Positions 33,483 to 43,762 of a stretch of 64,000 nucleotides of DNA are shown here, in pieces. Numbering within the stretch: position 1 is the first letter of the stretch; each line of letters begins with the position of its first letter. The DNA is taken from contig NC_051107.1 in NCBI RefSeq assembly GCF_901709675.1, positions 398,001 through 462,000 on the forward strand, written 5' to 3'. This DNA is from Syngnathus acus. Taxonomy: Eukaryota; Chordata; Actinopteri; Syngnathiformes; Syngnathidae. A model generated the notes under the pieces. It was not told where the DNA came from and made no database searches. It saw only the letters and a list, made by a program, of their open reading frames with translations. A program made the position numbers and the translations under genes.

Positions 33483-35011
33483 TGTTAAGCTAGCTCACTT
33501 AACCTGTTAAGCTAGCTCACCCGTCTGAGCTCCCAGTATTGTCAGTCTGGTGTTTAAAGTTTTTAATTTATTGATCGAGTTGTCATTATTATTGTATGTC
33601 TAATTTTTTACTCCTTGTACTTGTTGTCAAGTTTGAAAATTGAAGTTTGAAGTTTGAAATTTATTTTTGAACATAAGATCGACCAAACACAAAATCATTT
33701 TTTCACATTTTCACATAATTTCATGTTATGCCAATAAGGCACATAAATCAACATGTTCAAAAAAGGAGAAGGAAGAAGCTATTGCTTCAATGGTTGTCAA
33801 ACAAAACAATTCATTTCCTCTAAGTAAGACCTAAACCGGTTTAGGGCTGTTCCATATCATCCTCCCCAACTTTTCAACCTATCCAACAAGCTATTATGAT
33901 TTTATATGATCTACTAGTTTAAGACCCCAATGTTGCATGATGACTATAATGAATATAATGGTTTTCGGTTGGCTCTAATCCGTCTCATGGTCAATGGGCA
34001 GAATGTTAAGATGGCTGACCATCCCCATTGAAAACATCCATCCATTTATTCATTTTCTATCGTGTTTATTTTGTTCAGGGTTATGGGGACCTTGAGCAGA
34101 ACCAAGCTAACAACAAAAGGAAGTCTAAATCATGGAATAAATGACAGAAATTGCACAGAAGTCAGGTGCATAAATCAGTTTACCACAAAGTGATCATGCG
34201 CTTCCTGCCATGAGGATGCGCAAAACAACCACTATGCTGCTCCACCCTCTCATCTACTTCTTTTCACGCAGTGTTCTATCAGTCGCAAAAGATCCAGTTC
34301 TTCGAGCTGACTTTTTGAAGTCATGACAAAATGAGATCCGAAAAAACAAAGCAAATTAGGATAGATTTTAAATGCCCAGTAAAGTGTAATGTTTCATAAT
34401 ACATTACATATATGTTATGTATGTAGATAATTGCTGAAATAATGTCAAAGATTGAGAACTGTGTTGTAGTCGTTGATGGAACGATCACGTTAAACTGTTG
34501 TTCACCTTTTCAATTTGTCAGGGCTAGGCTAAAACAGTAACCAGTGTGAGTTGCTTAATTTACATGGCCAATTTCTACAATGACTAGGACAGCATGTCGA
34601 CAGATTCTGTTCTCACTTACCTTCTCTGGAACTTTTATTTTCACTTTACAGAGCTTTAAAGTGAGGTTATATAATTGGATATCCAGGCCTTTATAGACAG
34701 TGGTTGGTGTAACACTATTTTACCCACACTTCATTTCTTTAACTGCATGCATGCTGTGCCAGCAGGCTTTGCAGATAGAAACCAACCATAACCTCTGTGA
34801 TCTGTGACACAGGTGTCATATAGTGACCACTTCCTGTGGAAAGAGCCGCAAAAGCAAAGCTGATGTAACACATGCTCATACAGGCACACGCTGATATCTA
34901 TCCATAGTTTGTCCCAGTTTGCTATAGAGAACAGAATGTTTATATGAAGTTGTTGTAGCATGAATGCCTCCACTGGCACTCTGCGAAGATGACACTTTTG
35001 CAAGCACAGCT

Positions 35012-35060
<49 letters not shown>

Positions 35061-35317
35061 GCGCACGCACGCACGCATGCACACACACACACACACACAC
35101 GCACTTTTAGGCACACATACTTTAATTTCATAAAATAGAGCAATATTGATGGCCTCTTTTTTATCACCAACAATTAACCATACAAAATTTTGAGTTTTAT
35201 CGATTTTTCTTTTATTGATTTATGACTTAACTTAAGTCATTCAAGTTCAACCACAAGCAAATACATACAAAACAAAGGCATCTGAGGATAAGATGATGGT
35301 GAGAGTTTTGACACTTG
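33483..35317. other. 3' region of the dead constant gene D
   Basis: No gene. It is homologous in inverted orientation to about 49256-50735 downstream of constant gene C; for example CGCTTCCTGCCATGAGGATG near 34200 has its complement near 50100. The (CA)n at 35013-35100 is in this stretch. Confidence 0.6.
35013..35102. repeat. (CA)n/(ACGC)n microsatellite
   Basis: A pure CA repeat with a short GCGC/ACGC interruption at 35057-35078. Absent at the homologous place on the C side (about 49.55 kb). Confidence 0.9.
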
Positions 35318-35802
35318 CTACTTGGGTGCCCCAAAGCACAGGCGAAGCGTCATGACACCGTTGATGGCGGGCATCTTGACAAAGAGAGCGATGAGGGAGA
35401 GGAGGTTCACCGTCTTGTCTCCCAACAAAATGCACATTTAACTTAGCTCGACAGTCTACGCCTCTCGCATGTTCAATACCAACTTGGACTAAACGCATCC
35501 TGGCACCGCCCTGGTCTGCTGTCACCTGCGGCGGCAAAACAGAAAGTGACATGACGTGGTGACTCCATTACGTTTACAAGTGGCCTCATCCCAGCTCCTC
35601 ACCTTTCTCGCACGTGTCGTTACGGGATAGTAGAGCCACCTGGTTTAAAGCGAATCGTCCGATATTAGCACGGGACGAGACTCCTCGAACATGTATCCTT
35701 TTCCCGCCTTCGCTGTGGCCTTGTGTCGGCTGAAGCCGGTGGCAAGACATGCACTCAGATTGCGCGCCTCCATTTTGTAGAAGGACGGCTAAATTTCCTT
35801 AC
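35318..35802 (-). pseudogene. TCR alpha-type constant pseudogene, unit D
   Basis: The three exons are recognisable on minus: 35603-35802, 35484-35525 and 35318-35418. They are broken in several ways. Exon 1 opens KEI then TAG where the intact copies read KEFKPS. It lacks one base (200 instead of 201 bp), so that SLYNQ becomes SL-stop. Exon 3 is 101 instead of 116 bp. The 15-bp in-frame loss removes VLALR from the membrane segment, leaving LSLIALFVK, and with it the conserved Arg. Splice sites are mostly kept. Closest intact relative: the inverted twin at 48755-49255. Confidence 0.85.
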
Positions 35803-35901
35803 CTAAAACAAAACTGAGCACATTATTTCATTAAGCAGAGTCATCAGCTAAACACAACCTTCGCTGCATACAAAGTGCAGTACAAGTAGCAAACAAGCTA
35901 A

Positions 35902-37293
35902 TGTGGTGAATGGTCTATTTTGCTTCGCTGGTCTCCAAAAAACACTCGGTGGACGATGGCTGGCCCAGGGAAGGAAGCACTCCAGTGACACACGGCTGAT
36001 TGGGAAAAGATTTTATTCAACCGATGTCAGAGTGATGTCTCTCCAAAAATTCGAGTGGCCCCAAAGGCAAAGATGTTCGCAGCCCCCAAAAGCAAAGATG
36101 TTCGCCCCTCTTCCTGACAGACAAGCCTATCTTATACCTGCCCAAACCGTTGATCTCATGGCTTGGAGTAACAGCTGCCGTTCGCGTTTCAGTCTACTCG
36201 TTGCTCTCAATGTCCTAAAAAGGGCATGTAGAACAGTGGTCCCCAACCACCGGGCCGCGGACCGGTACCGGTCCGTGGGTCACTTGGTACCGGGCCGCGG
36301 AGCCGCACAGGAAAAAAAAGAATTAAAAAAAATTATTATTATTTTTTTTTTTTTCATTGACGATCAATTCATTCAGGTTAAGACGCTCGTCCCGGTCACG
36401 TGACATGTTTCCCCAGTCGAGCCCGCAAAGCTAGCAAAAATGAGTAAGAATTTATTTTGAAAAATACAAAAAATTTGGCGAATCTCTCCCAATTACATCT
36501 GTCGGTGCATCTGAAAAATAAGGACTCTTGACACAGGGCGCTCGTCTCGGTCACGTGACATGTCACCACAGTCAAGCCCGCGAGGCAAGCAAAAATGAGC
36601 AAGAAACAGAGAAGTTTGGAAAGCTTCTTCGGAAAGGGAAAAACGTCCAATAAGGACACTGAAGAAGAAGAGGCTACGACTTCTAAGAAAAGGAAAGCTG
36701 CATTTAAAAGAACATTTCTGTGACTCTGACGCGCCAAGTGCACTCCGCATATGTGGCGAAAGGCTAGCTAACGAGGCAATGAAGCCTTCAAACCTGCTTC
36801 GGCACATGGAGACCAAGCATCCTGCATTTATAGACAAACCTTAACCACTTCGGGTGTCATTGTCTCCGATTACGCCTAGATGGGAACGGCTCATTTCTGA
36901 GAAAAGAGCTCGGTGCTCCCACTAATTCAACGTTTTATTTTTATGTGGTTTATATTTGTTTATATGCCAGTCGTATCATTTTATTTCATCATATTTATAT
37001 ATATAAATATTTAAATAATAAATATATAATTATATTTATTTATATAAAGGCCGGTCCGCGAAAATATTTCTGACACGTAACCGGTCCGTGGTGCAAAAAA
37101 GGTTGGGGACCACTGATGTAGAAGACTCTTCCCCTGAATAACAGCAGCTGCGACATTCCATATTCTAAGTTGCTATACATTGCTGAAACTAATGCATCTC
37201 TGGCCAGCAAAAATAGCTTATGGTCTTCTCACTGCGGCTAGGTCGCCATCTAAGGTGACATACAGAGACGCATAGAATCCGAATTATACTACA
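35902..37293 (-). mobile_element. Solo LTR with a nested hAT
   Basis: It begins TGTGGTGAATGG and ends TACTACA, flanked by CTAA on both sides (35898-35901 and 37294-37297). The unit C twin has the empty site (GCTAACTGTTAGCTTGCTTGC near 48655). The AATAAAATC at about 36011 on minus fits a polyadenylation signal in minus orientation. Without the nested hAT the LTR is about 500 bp. No internal retroelement genes remain. Confidence 0.7.
36234..37115 (+). mobile_element. hAT element 'CAGTGGTCCCCAACC' family
   Basis: The termini are CAGTGGTCCCCAACC and GGTTGGGGACCACTG, with the perfect 8-bp duplication ATGTAGAA (36226-36233 and 37116-37123). It contains a transposase start at 36597 (MSKKQRSLESFFGKG) and a later zinc-finger piece (LLRHMETKHPAFIDK), with stops between. 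Partial relative at 41250-41590. Confidence 0.9.
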
Positions 37294-37297
37294 CTAA

Positions 37298-37490
37298 CAC
37301 AATGCTCAAACAAGCTAACAGTTAGCAAACGTTCTTCTGTTTCTTCTACTATCCGTTCTACCCGTTTTTGTATTTTCTGGCAGTCTAGATGTCTCGTGGC
37401 CTCCCACAGACATTCTTCAATAATACAATATTATTTTTACAATTGTGAGCCACAATTTAGTTTATTTTGTAGCGTGAATCCATAACTTAC
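37298..37490. other. J-C intron remnant, unit D
   Basis: Non-coding; homologous to 48490-48650 of unit C in inverted orientation. It includes the shared ACATCTAGACTGCCAG segment, the tail of the relic constant exon described at 18719 and 41904. Confidence 0.55.
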
Positions 37491-37547
37491 AGGCCTCCGC
37501 TGTCACAGTAGTTCCAATTCCAAAAACTAATCTCCAATTTCCTGTCA
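37491..37547 (-). CDS. TRAJ: TCR J segment J-D2 (RSS damaged)
   Basis: On minus it encodes RLVFGIGTTVTAEA with donor CCT then GTAAGT. The RSS at 37548-37575 has heptamer TGCTGTA, a 12-bp spacer and nonamer GGTTCTTGT. The heptamer ends in GTA instead of GTG at the coding flank, a position RAG cleavage needs. The coding part is intact but recombination is probably poor or absent. Twin of J-C4. Confidence 0.7.
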
Positions 37548-37881
37548 TACAGCAATTGTTTCATTGACAAGAACCTGATAAGAACTATTGTGTCCTCACA
37601 ACAAATAAAATTCATGTACAATAAATATAACATCACAGATAATGTTGACCTGTGATTCTAGCTACAGGTTTCCACAAAATCTGGATACACGGCTATCGTT
37701 TAAGTCACTTTAAAAAAATGCACTATTGACTTTCAAATATCTTCAAATCAAACAATGACTTTCAAATTTCAACAAATATGCATTTACAGTTACACAAACA
37801 CGAAAACAAGAAAAGTTCCTGTTTCTGCTTTTAATTCAAACAAAACAATAAAATGTCTTAAAAATTGTTTTTTCCACTTTC

Positions 37882-37938
37882 GGGCCTCCACTGTAATTTT
37901 GGTCCCACTTCCGAAAAGTAACTTTCTGACTCCTGTCA
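37882..37938 (-). pseudogene. TCR J segment J-D1 (splice donor lost)
   Basis: On minus it encodes KLLFGSGTKITVEA, with RSS at 37939-37966 (TAATGTG, 12 bp, GGTTCTTGT). The donor reads CCC then GAAAGT, where twin J-C3 has CCT then GTAAGT. A joined V-J exon would therefore have no normal splice donor to the constant exon. Confidence 0.8.
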
Positions 37939-38029
37939 CACATTAGTTATTTCCTCTACAAGAACCTTGTGAGAACTCTTGGACAAGAACCTGATGAGAA
38001 CCTCACATGGGCAGTTATTTCCTCTAGTA

Positions 38030-38230
38030 CAGGGGTCTCAAACTCCAGTCCTCGGGGGCCGCATTCCTACATGTTTTCCAAGTTTCCCTCGTTAAACACA
38101 CCTGATTCAATTATCAGGCTCCTACAGAACGTGAGGATGAACTGATCATTTGAATCAGGTGTGTTTAACGAGGGAAACTTGGAAAACATGTAGGAATGCG
38201 GCCCCCGAGGACTGAAGTTTGAGAACCCTG
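38030..38230. mobile_element. 201-bp palindromic hAT MITE
   Basis: It starts CAGGGGTCTCAAACTCCAGT, and its second half is nearly the full reverse complement (arms of about 85 bp around a short centre). It is flanked by the perfect 8-bp duplication CTCTAGTA (38022-38029 and 38231-38238). It sits exactly where unit D homology ends and unit B homology begins. Confidence 0.9.
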
Positions 38231-38238
38231 CTCTAGTA

Positions 38239-39091
38239 GAACCTCTGACTTTCAACGTCCCAGGTTCGAACAAATCGGAGTTCGAACTAAAAATTTGAAG
38301 CTTTTGAACACCTGAAACCAAACAAAACACCGGACTCCGAACAACTTTCCAAGCCGGGTTGAGGCTCGCCAACGGCATCTCCGCGACCCCAAGCATTCCC
38401 AAAGCAACGTTCGGTTCAGCTCGACAAGCTAAAGCGCATCTCGAGAGCGTGAAGCTCAAGATGTCATCAACAATATCCCAGTGCCCTCTAGTGGTCGGAA
38501 CAAACCTATAATAGATGCAACAGCTCCATTTCCGTTGTTAAGAGCCAAATCGACTGCCTTCTTTTGTCCCCCACAATGAGGGGTTGCGTATAAAAGCTTC
38601 CTTTCTCCAGCAATGTACGTCTTGATGGAATTCTGTCTCTTGTTCGTGGCAATTGTGCGCCACACGGACACGGCAGACGGACATGCGCGCAACACACCAC
38701 TCTTCTCCCCAGAGGATATAAGTATATTAGACATCACAAACATCACTAATTATTGCACAAAAGGTCCATTGTTGCTACGTCAGATCGAATTAATCAATTT
38801 TCCATTAAAGAAAAATTGAATCAGACTCCCACCAAATTGGTGTCCGATCAGTTTTCTGGAACGAATTATGGTCAAAGTCAAATGTTTTACTGTACACGCT
38901 ATAATACCTTTTTTTTTTTTGTTGATTAGAATTCTATAGTGTAGTGAGTCAAGCAACAATTCATTCGTGTCCTCTCCACTTCCAAACAAGTACTTCATAA
39001 GTGAAAACACGTTTGTTATTGGAGTTGGGGTTTTGTCTTTTGAAGTTGTGCCTCTACTAGAGGGAATCGTGATGGGTTCAGGAGCAGGAAA
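38239..39091. other. psiV6 3' flank (unit B)
   Basis: Inverted counterpart of 20635-21850. It keeps the uninterrupted version of the site where a hAT-like element lies in unit A. No coding region. Confidence 0.6.
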
Positions 39092-39512
39092 TGTTCTTGT
39101 AACGTCACTGTGGGCCTCACGGCACAGTAGTACACTGCAGAGTGTTCAAGTGACGCATCTTAGATGTGCAGGTGAACTCGCTCTGTCATTTTCCACGCTC
39201 ACCGACATTCCCGGCATGGCACTTAATGGCCTTACCCAGAGAGAAAGCAGAAAGTGTGGTGCTTGTCCAGGAAGTTGTTTGTAAATCATCACTAGAAAAC
39301 TTTGTGGTGTAAATGTATGACAGTGTGACTTGGCTGCCTTTTGTTACAAACACTTCACTCGTGACCGCCACCAGATCATCACCGCTGGTGCCTGAAGGAT
39401 GAGACAAAAATAAATTTCAGCATTCACTTACAAGATGGGTGACTCTTGAGTTCGCAAAGCAGCACTCAGCTGCCACAGTGATGACAAGCAGCGTCCAAGC
39501 TGACAGCAACAT
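39092..39512 (-). pseudogene. TCR V pseudogene psiV6 (twin of V0)
   Basis: On minus, the leader is at 39470-39512 and the V exon at 39113-39391. The leader donor is CTGAGT where V0 has GTGAGT, so splicing is lost. A deletion in the WYKQ region (SSDDLQTTSW) shifts the frame. The first cysteine is Tyr, as in V0. The RSS keeps heptamer CACAGTG and nonamer ACAAGAACA, but the spacer is only 5 bp instead of 22. It cannot contribute to a receptor. Confidence 0.85.
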
Positions 39513-39653
39513 ACTGAATGAATTTCTCTCAACTCTGCTCTTCTTCTGCATTCAAGATGTTAACTCACTTGTGATTGAAGTTCTTTTCTGAGCCAACATC
39601 AGTTGAAGCAAACAATGGGGCCACAGAATGTGGGCGTAGCCAATGAGGTTGTA
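39513..39653. other. Divergent spacer between psiV6 and J-B1
   Basis: A short stretch between the oppositely oriented V pseudogene leader and the J-B1 signal, matching the V0/J-A1 spacer of unit A. Confidence 0.5.
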
Positions 39654-39681
39654 GGTTTGTGTCACAGTGTGTGTTGCTGCA

Positions 39682-39743
39682 AGGGTGCTGCTGTGGCCGA
39701 CCAGATCTTCTCAGGGGGTGGGACAAGCATCTGGTGGAAAACA
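39682..39743 (+). pseudogene. TCR J pseudogene J-B1
   Basis: It reads DQIFSGGGTSI and then leaves frame because one base is missing relative to J-A1 (AGCATCTGGTGG against AGCGTGACGGTGG). The donor (ACA then GTAGCA) is present. The RSS 39654-39681 has nonamer GGTTTGTGT and a 12-bp spacer but heptamer TGCTGCA, without the GTG flank. It is the twin of J-A1, with partly different defects. Confidence 0.75.
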
Positions 39744-40268
39744 GTAGCATCTTCTTATATCATGTAGCTTGTAGTTTCCTTTTATAGGTCTTCACATGGA
39801 CAAGGAGAAGGACATCCAGTCAACATCCAGTCAACATCCAGTCAACATAAAGTCAACGGGACGGGTATCGGTGCCCTGATGGATGCCACAGTGAAGAGGC
39901 CTACAGCTAATGTGAAACTAGATTGAGTTCCGCAACTGGTAATTGGGAAAATGGAGCTGGAACTAATTGCTAAAATGACGATCAGATGATACTTTATTAT
40001 TTTTGTGTGGGGGCATGAAGATTAAAGGGATTTTTTCGTTTAGCGCTTTTCCACCTTCAAGGCACTCAAAGAGAATTAACACTTGACTTGTCATCAGCAT
40101 CTGGAGGCTCTACTGAGTCAATGTCTTGTTCAAGGACGCTTCAGCCACGGTCACGGGGGCTCAGGATCAACCCCACAACCTTCGGCCTCAAAATCTATCG
40201 CTCTACCACCTGAGTTGTCTCGTCCCATAAGAGTTCTTGGTTTTTTTTCAGGTTGAAGCTCCTCTTGA
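39744..40268. other. J-cluster intergenic DNA, unit B
   Basis: Non-coding counterpart of 19492-19958. It has a threefold CATCCAGTCAA repeat at 39811-39845 that unit A lacks. Confidence 0.5.
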
Positions 40269-40296
40269 GGTTTTTGTTGAAGAGGCAACTGATGTG

Positions 40297-40353
40297 TGAC
40301 AGGAAACTTGAAATTAGTTTTCGGAAGAGGAACCAGAGTGACTGTGGAGGCTC
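40297..40353 (+). CDS. TRAJ: TCR J segment J-B2
   Basis: It encodes KLVFGRGTRVTVEA with donor CTC then GTAAGT. The RSS 40269-40296 has nonamer GGTTTTTGT, 12-bp spacer and heptamer TGATGTG. All parts are intact, in splice phase with constant gene B. Twin of J-A2. Confidence 0.85.
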
Positions 40354-40594
40354 GTAAGTTCTGTTTTTCTACTACAATATAAATACCGCAAAACAAACCG
40401 TGGTACGAAGTCAAAAACATGGGATGAAAAAGAGAAAATTGATTTTCTCTGTCCATTTTGTTTTATACTGCTCAGCATGTATTACAACCTGGATAAAGTT
40501 ATGCGAACAAAATGATATCATTCATGTGAGAGGTTCTTATCAGATTCTTGTTCAAACATCTCATGAGGTTTTTGTTAAGGAAACAACTAATGTG

Positions 40595-40654
40595 CGACAG
40601 GAAGTTACAATAAGTTACTTTTCGGAAATGGGACCCGAGTAACTGTGGAGACCC
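40595..40654 (+). CDS. TRAJ: TCR J segment J-B3
   Basis: It encodes KLLFGNGTRVTVET with donor CCC then GTAAGT. The RSS 40567-40594 has nonamer GGTTTTTGT, 12-bp spacer and heptamer TAATGTG. Twin of J-A3, with Asn for Ser in the J motif. Likely functional. Splicing to constant gene B must span about 3.1 kb that includes a hAT and a Tc1 insertion. Confidence 0.85.
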
Positions 40655-40935
40655 GTAAGTGAACAAAACATTTTTTAAAGAAGACACTTTGTTGTTTTGT
40701 TTAATTAAAAGCGGAAACAGAAGGTTAGCCAGGGCATAATTTTTTTATCCTCACATTGAGTATGAACTTGTTGATTTGTAATTTGTGGTCTGTGGTACTG
40801 GATTGAGTGCACATTTTTTAAATAACACATTAGCTCAAATGATCATTAATAACATAATTGCAAAACTGCTTGACAAACGTTTTTGCTCACCAGCCAGGGT
40901 GACTAATGGTTTAATGACAAAATGTTGCTTTAGAG

Positions 40936-41899
40936 CAGTGGTTCCCAAACTTTTGCAGGCTGGCGCCCCCTTTGGCTCCCCAGTGAATTCCTAGCGCCCC
41001 CCCCCCCCCCCAGGCACTTATATATATAAATAATACATTTATATAAATAAATAAATAATACATTTATAATCAAAGTCAAAGTCAAAGTCAAAGTCAGCTT
41101 TATTGTCAATCCCTTCATATGTCAAGACACACAAAGAAACCGAAATTCCGTTTCCTCCATCCCACGGTGACGAGACATACAAGTAGGCGACACAATACAA
41201 AAACAAGAAGAAGAAGAAGATAATATCATTACCATTACGTTGAATTAGTGGGAGCACTGAGTTTGTTTCTCAGAAACGAGCCGGTCCCATCTAGACGTAA
41301 TCGGAGACAATGACACCCGAAGTGATTTAAGGTTTGTCTTTTATTGCAGGATGCTTGGTCTCCATGTGTTGAAGCAGTTTTGAATGCTTCACTGCCTGGT
41401 TAGTTAGCCTGTCGCCACATATTAGCTTTGCGGGCTCGACTGGGGAAACATGTCACGTGACCGGGACGAGTGTCTTGACCTGAATTAATTGATCGTCGAT
41501 AAAAAAAATATTCTGTGCGGCTTGGCGGCCCGGTACCAAGTGACCCACGGACCGGTACCGGTCCGCGGCCCGGCGGTTGGGGACCACTGCCCTAACCAGC
41601 TCAACACAACACGGCGCGTTCTGGCGAGTCCCCAATTTCATGTTGACTTGAACTCAAGATGATGTTGACCGCCAGAATGCGGTTTTTATTATAAGATAAA
41701 ATTCTGAACATTACAAGCTTGAAATTACAAACCTGAGCTTTTGCTTTTGTAGTCTATGCTGTCGGATCTGACTGGGCCAGAGCGGCGTGTTGTGTACAAA
41801 TCGACTGCCGCCCCCCTACCGCCCCTTTCTTCCTCACCGCCCCCCCAGATCTTTCCACCGCCCCCAGGGGGGCGGTACCGCCCACTTTGGGAACCACTG
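40936..41899 (+). mobile_element. hAT element in the J-C intron of unit B
   Basis: The termini are CAGTGGTTCCCAAAC and GTTTGGGAACCACTG-type (CTTTGGGAACCACTG), with the perfect 8-bp duplication CTTTAGAG (40928-40935 and 41900-41907). It carries nested pieces: an L2-like LINE tail (41069-41220) and part of the 'CAGTGGTCCCCAACC' hAT (41250-41590). Unit A has the empty site (TTGCTTTAGCGGAAG on minus near 18832). Confidence 0.9.
41069..41220 (-). repeat. L2-like LINE tail
   Basis: Begins with tandem CAAAGT units and matches the complement of 17200-17303 (TTTATTGTCAAT, ACACACAAAGAAA). Short truncated copy. Confidence 0.75.
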
Positions 41900-41903
41900 C
41901 TTT

Positions 41904-42021
41904 AGAGGAAGTGCTTGAGCTGCCCTTCTACAAAATGGAGGCGGGCAGTCTGACGGCATGTCTCGTCACCGGCTTCAGCCGACAAGGTGGGAAAAGGACA
42001 CATGTTCATGGAGACGAGACA
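41904..42021 (+). pseudogene. Relic constant-domain exon 1 upstream of C-B
   Basis: After a TTTAG acceptor it encodes ELPFYKMEAGSLTACLVTGF, then loses frame and homology as in the unit A counterpart. The acceptor itself lies in the target duplication of the hAT, and a Tc1 element interrupts the tail at 42026. It is a decayed duplicate of the functional Ig exon. Confidence 0.7.
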
Positions 42022-42025
42022 TCTA

Positions 42026-43570
42026 CAGGACTGTCTCAGAAAATTTGAATATTGTGATAAAGTGCTTTATTTTCTGTAATACAATTAAAAAAACAAAAAT
42101 GTCATACATTCTGGATTCATTACAACCCGACTGAAATATTGCAAGCCTTTTATTATTTTAATATTGCTTATTATGGCATACAGCTTAAGAAAACTCAAAT
42201 ATCCTATCTCAAAATATTAGTATATCATGAAAAAGTATACTAGTAAGGTATTCAACTAATCACTTGAATCATCTAATTAACTCCCGAGCCTTGAAAAACA
42301 CTCAGCTTGGTTCAGTAAACTAAATCACAAGTATGGGGAAGACTGCTGATCTGACTGCTGTACAGAGGACCATCATTGACACCCTCCATCAGAAGGGTAA
42401 GACACAAAAAGAAATTTCTCAAAGAGCAAGCTGTTCACAGAGTGCAGTTTAAAAGCACAGTCTGTTGGAAGGGGGAAGTGTGGCAGGAAACGCCGCACAA
42501 CCAAGAGAGATGACCGCAGCCTTAACAGCATTGTGAAGAAGAGTCGCTTCCAGAATTTGGGGGAGCTTCAAAGACAGTGGACTGAAGCTGGAGTCCAGGT
42601 ATCAAAAGCCACTGTTCACAGACGTGTCCAGGAAGTGGGCTACAATAGCCGTATTCCCATGGTCAAGCCACTTCTGAAGCGTCTGACTTGGGCTATGGAA
42701 AAGAAGCACTAGACAGTTGCAGAGTGGTCCAAAGTCAGACGAAAGCAAGTTTTGTATTTCATTTGGAAGTCATGGCGCCAGAGTCTGGTGAAAGGCTGGA
42801 GAGGAGTAAAATCCAAGTTGCTTGACATCCAGTGTGAAGTTCCCACAGTCAGCGATGGTTTGGGGAGCCATGTCAGCTGCTGGTGTTGGTCCACTGTGTT
42901 TCATCAAGTCCAGAGTCAACGCAGCTGTGTACCAAGAGATTTTAGAGCACTACATGCTTCTGTCTGCTGAAAAGCTCTATAGAGATGAGGATTTCATTTT
43001 CCAGCATGATCTGGCACCTGCCCACAGTGCCAAAACCACCAGTAAATGGTGTACTGACCATGGCATTACTGTCCTCGATTGGCCTCCCAATTCCCCTGAC
43101 CTAAACCTCATAGAGAATTTGTGGGGTATTGTGAAGAAGAAGCTGAAAGACACCAGACCCAACAATGCAAATGAGCTAAAGGCCGCTGTTGAAGCATCCT
43201 GGTCATCCTTAACACCTCAGCAATGCCACAGGCTGATTGCCTCCATGCCACGCCGCATTGATGCAGTAATCCGTGCAAAAGGATTCCCAACCAAGTACAT
43301 TAATGGACATTTTCAAATGTTTGATTTTGTTTTGCTGTTATAAATCTTTTTGTTTACTTGGTCTGAGGAAATATTCTAATTTTTTGAGATAGGATTTTTG
43401 AGTTTTCTTAAGCTGTGAGCCATAATCAGCAATATTAGAATAATAAAAGGCTTGCAATATTTCAGTTGGTTTGTAATGAATCCAGAATGCATGACATTTT
43501 TGTTTTTTTAATTGCATTACAGAAAATAAAGAACTTTATCACAATATTCAAATTTTCTGAGACAGTCCTG
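42026..43570 (+). mobile_element. Tc1/mariner transposon, 1.5 kb
   Basis: The inverted termini CAGGACTGTCTCAGAAAATT and the complement lie at the ends, flanked by the TA duplication (42024-42025 and 43571-43572). It carries a decayed transposase. Unit A has the intact empty target (ACATCTAGACTCCCAG on minus near 18715). A short piece of the same terminus is at about 63798-63817. Confidence 0.95.
42334..43343 (+). pseudogene. Tc1-type transposase pseudogene
   Basis: The start MGKTADLTAVQRTIIDTLHQ with a helix-turn-helix (KEISQRASCSQSAV) runs into stops. Catalytic-domain pieces reappear from 42822: VWGAMSAAGVGPLCF, FQHDLAPAHSAKTT with the second Asp, WPPNSPDLNLIENLWG with the Glu of the DD34E triad, and a stop at 43341. 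Several stops and frame changes lie between 42450 and 42820. Not active. Confidence 0.85.
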
Positions 43571-43762
43571 TAGACTCCCAGAAATTACAAAAACGGGTAG
43601 AACGGGTATTTGTAGAAGAAACAGAAGAACGTTTGCTAACTGTTAGCTTGTTTGAGCATTGTGTTAGCTTGTTTGCTCAATGTACTGCACTTTGTATGCA
43701 GCAATGGTTGTGTTTAGTTGATGACTCTGCTGAATGAAAGAATGTGCTCGGTTTTATTTTAG

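Noticed and set aside
35903-36403. A 166-codon open stretch on plus
   Set aside because: It crosses the border between the solo LTR and the nested hAT, so it cannot be an ancient coding sequence.
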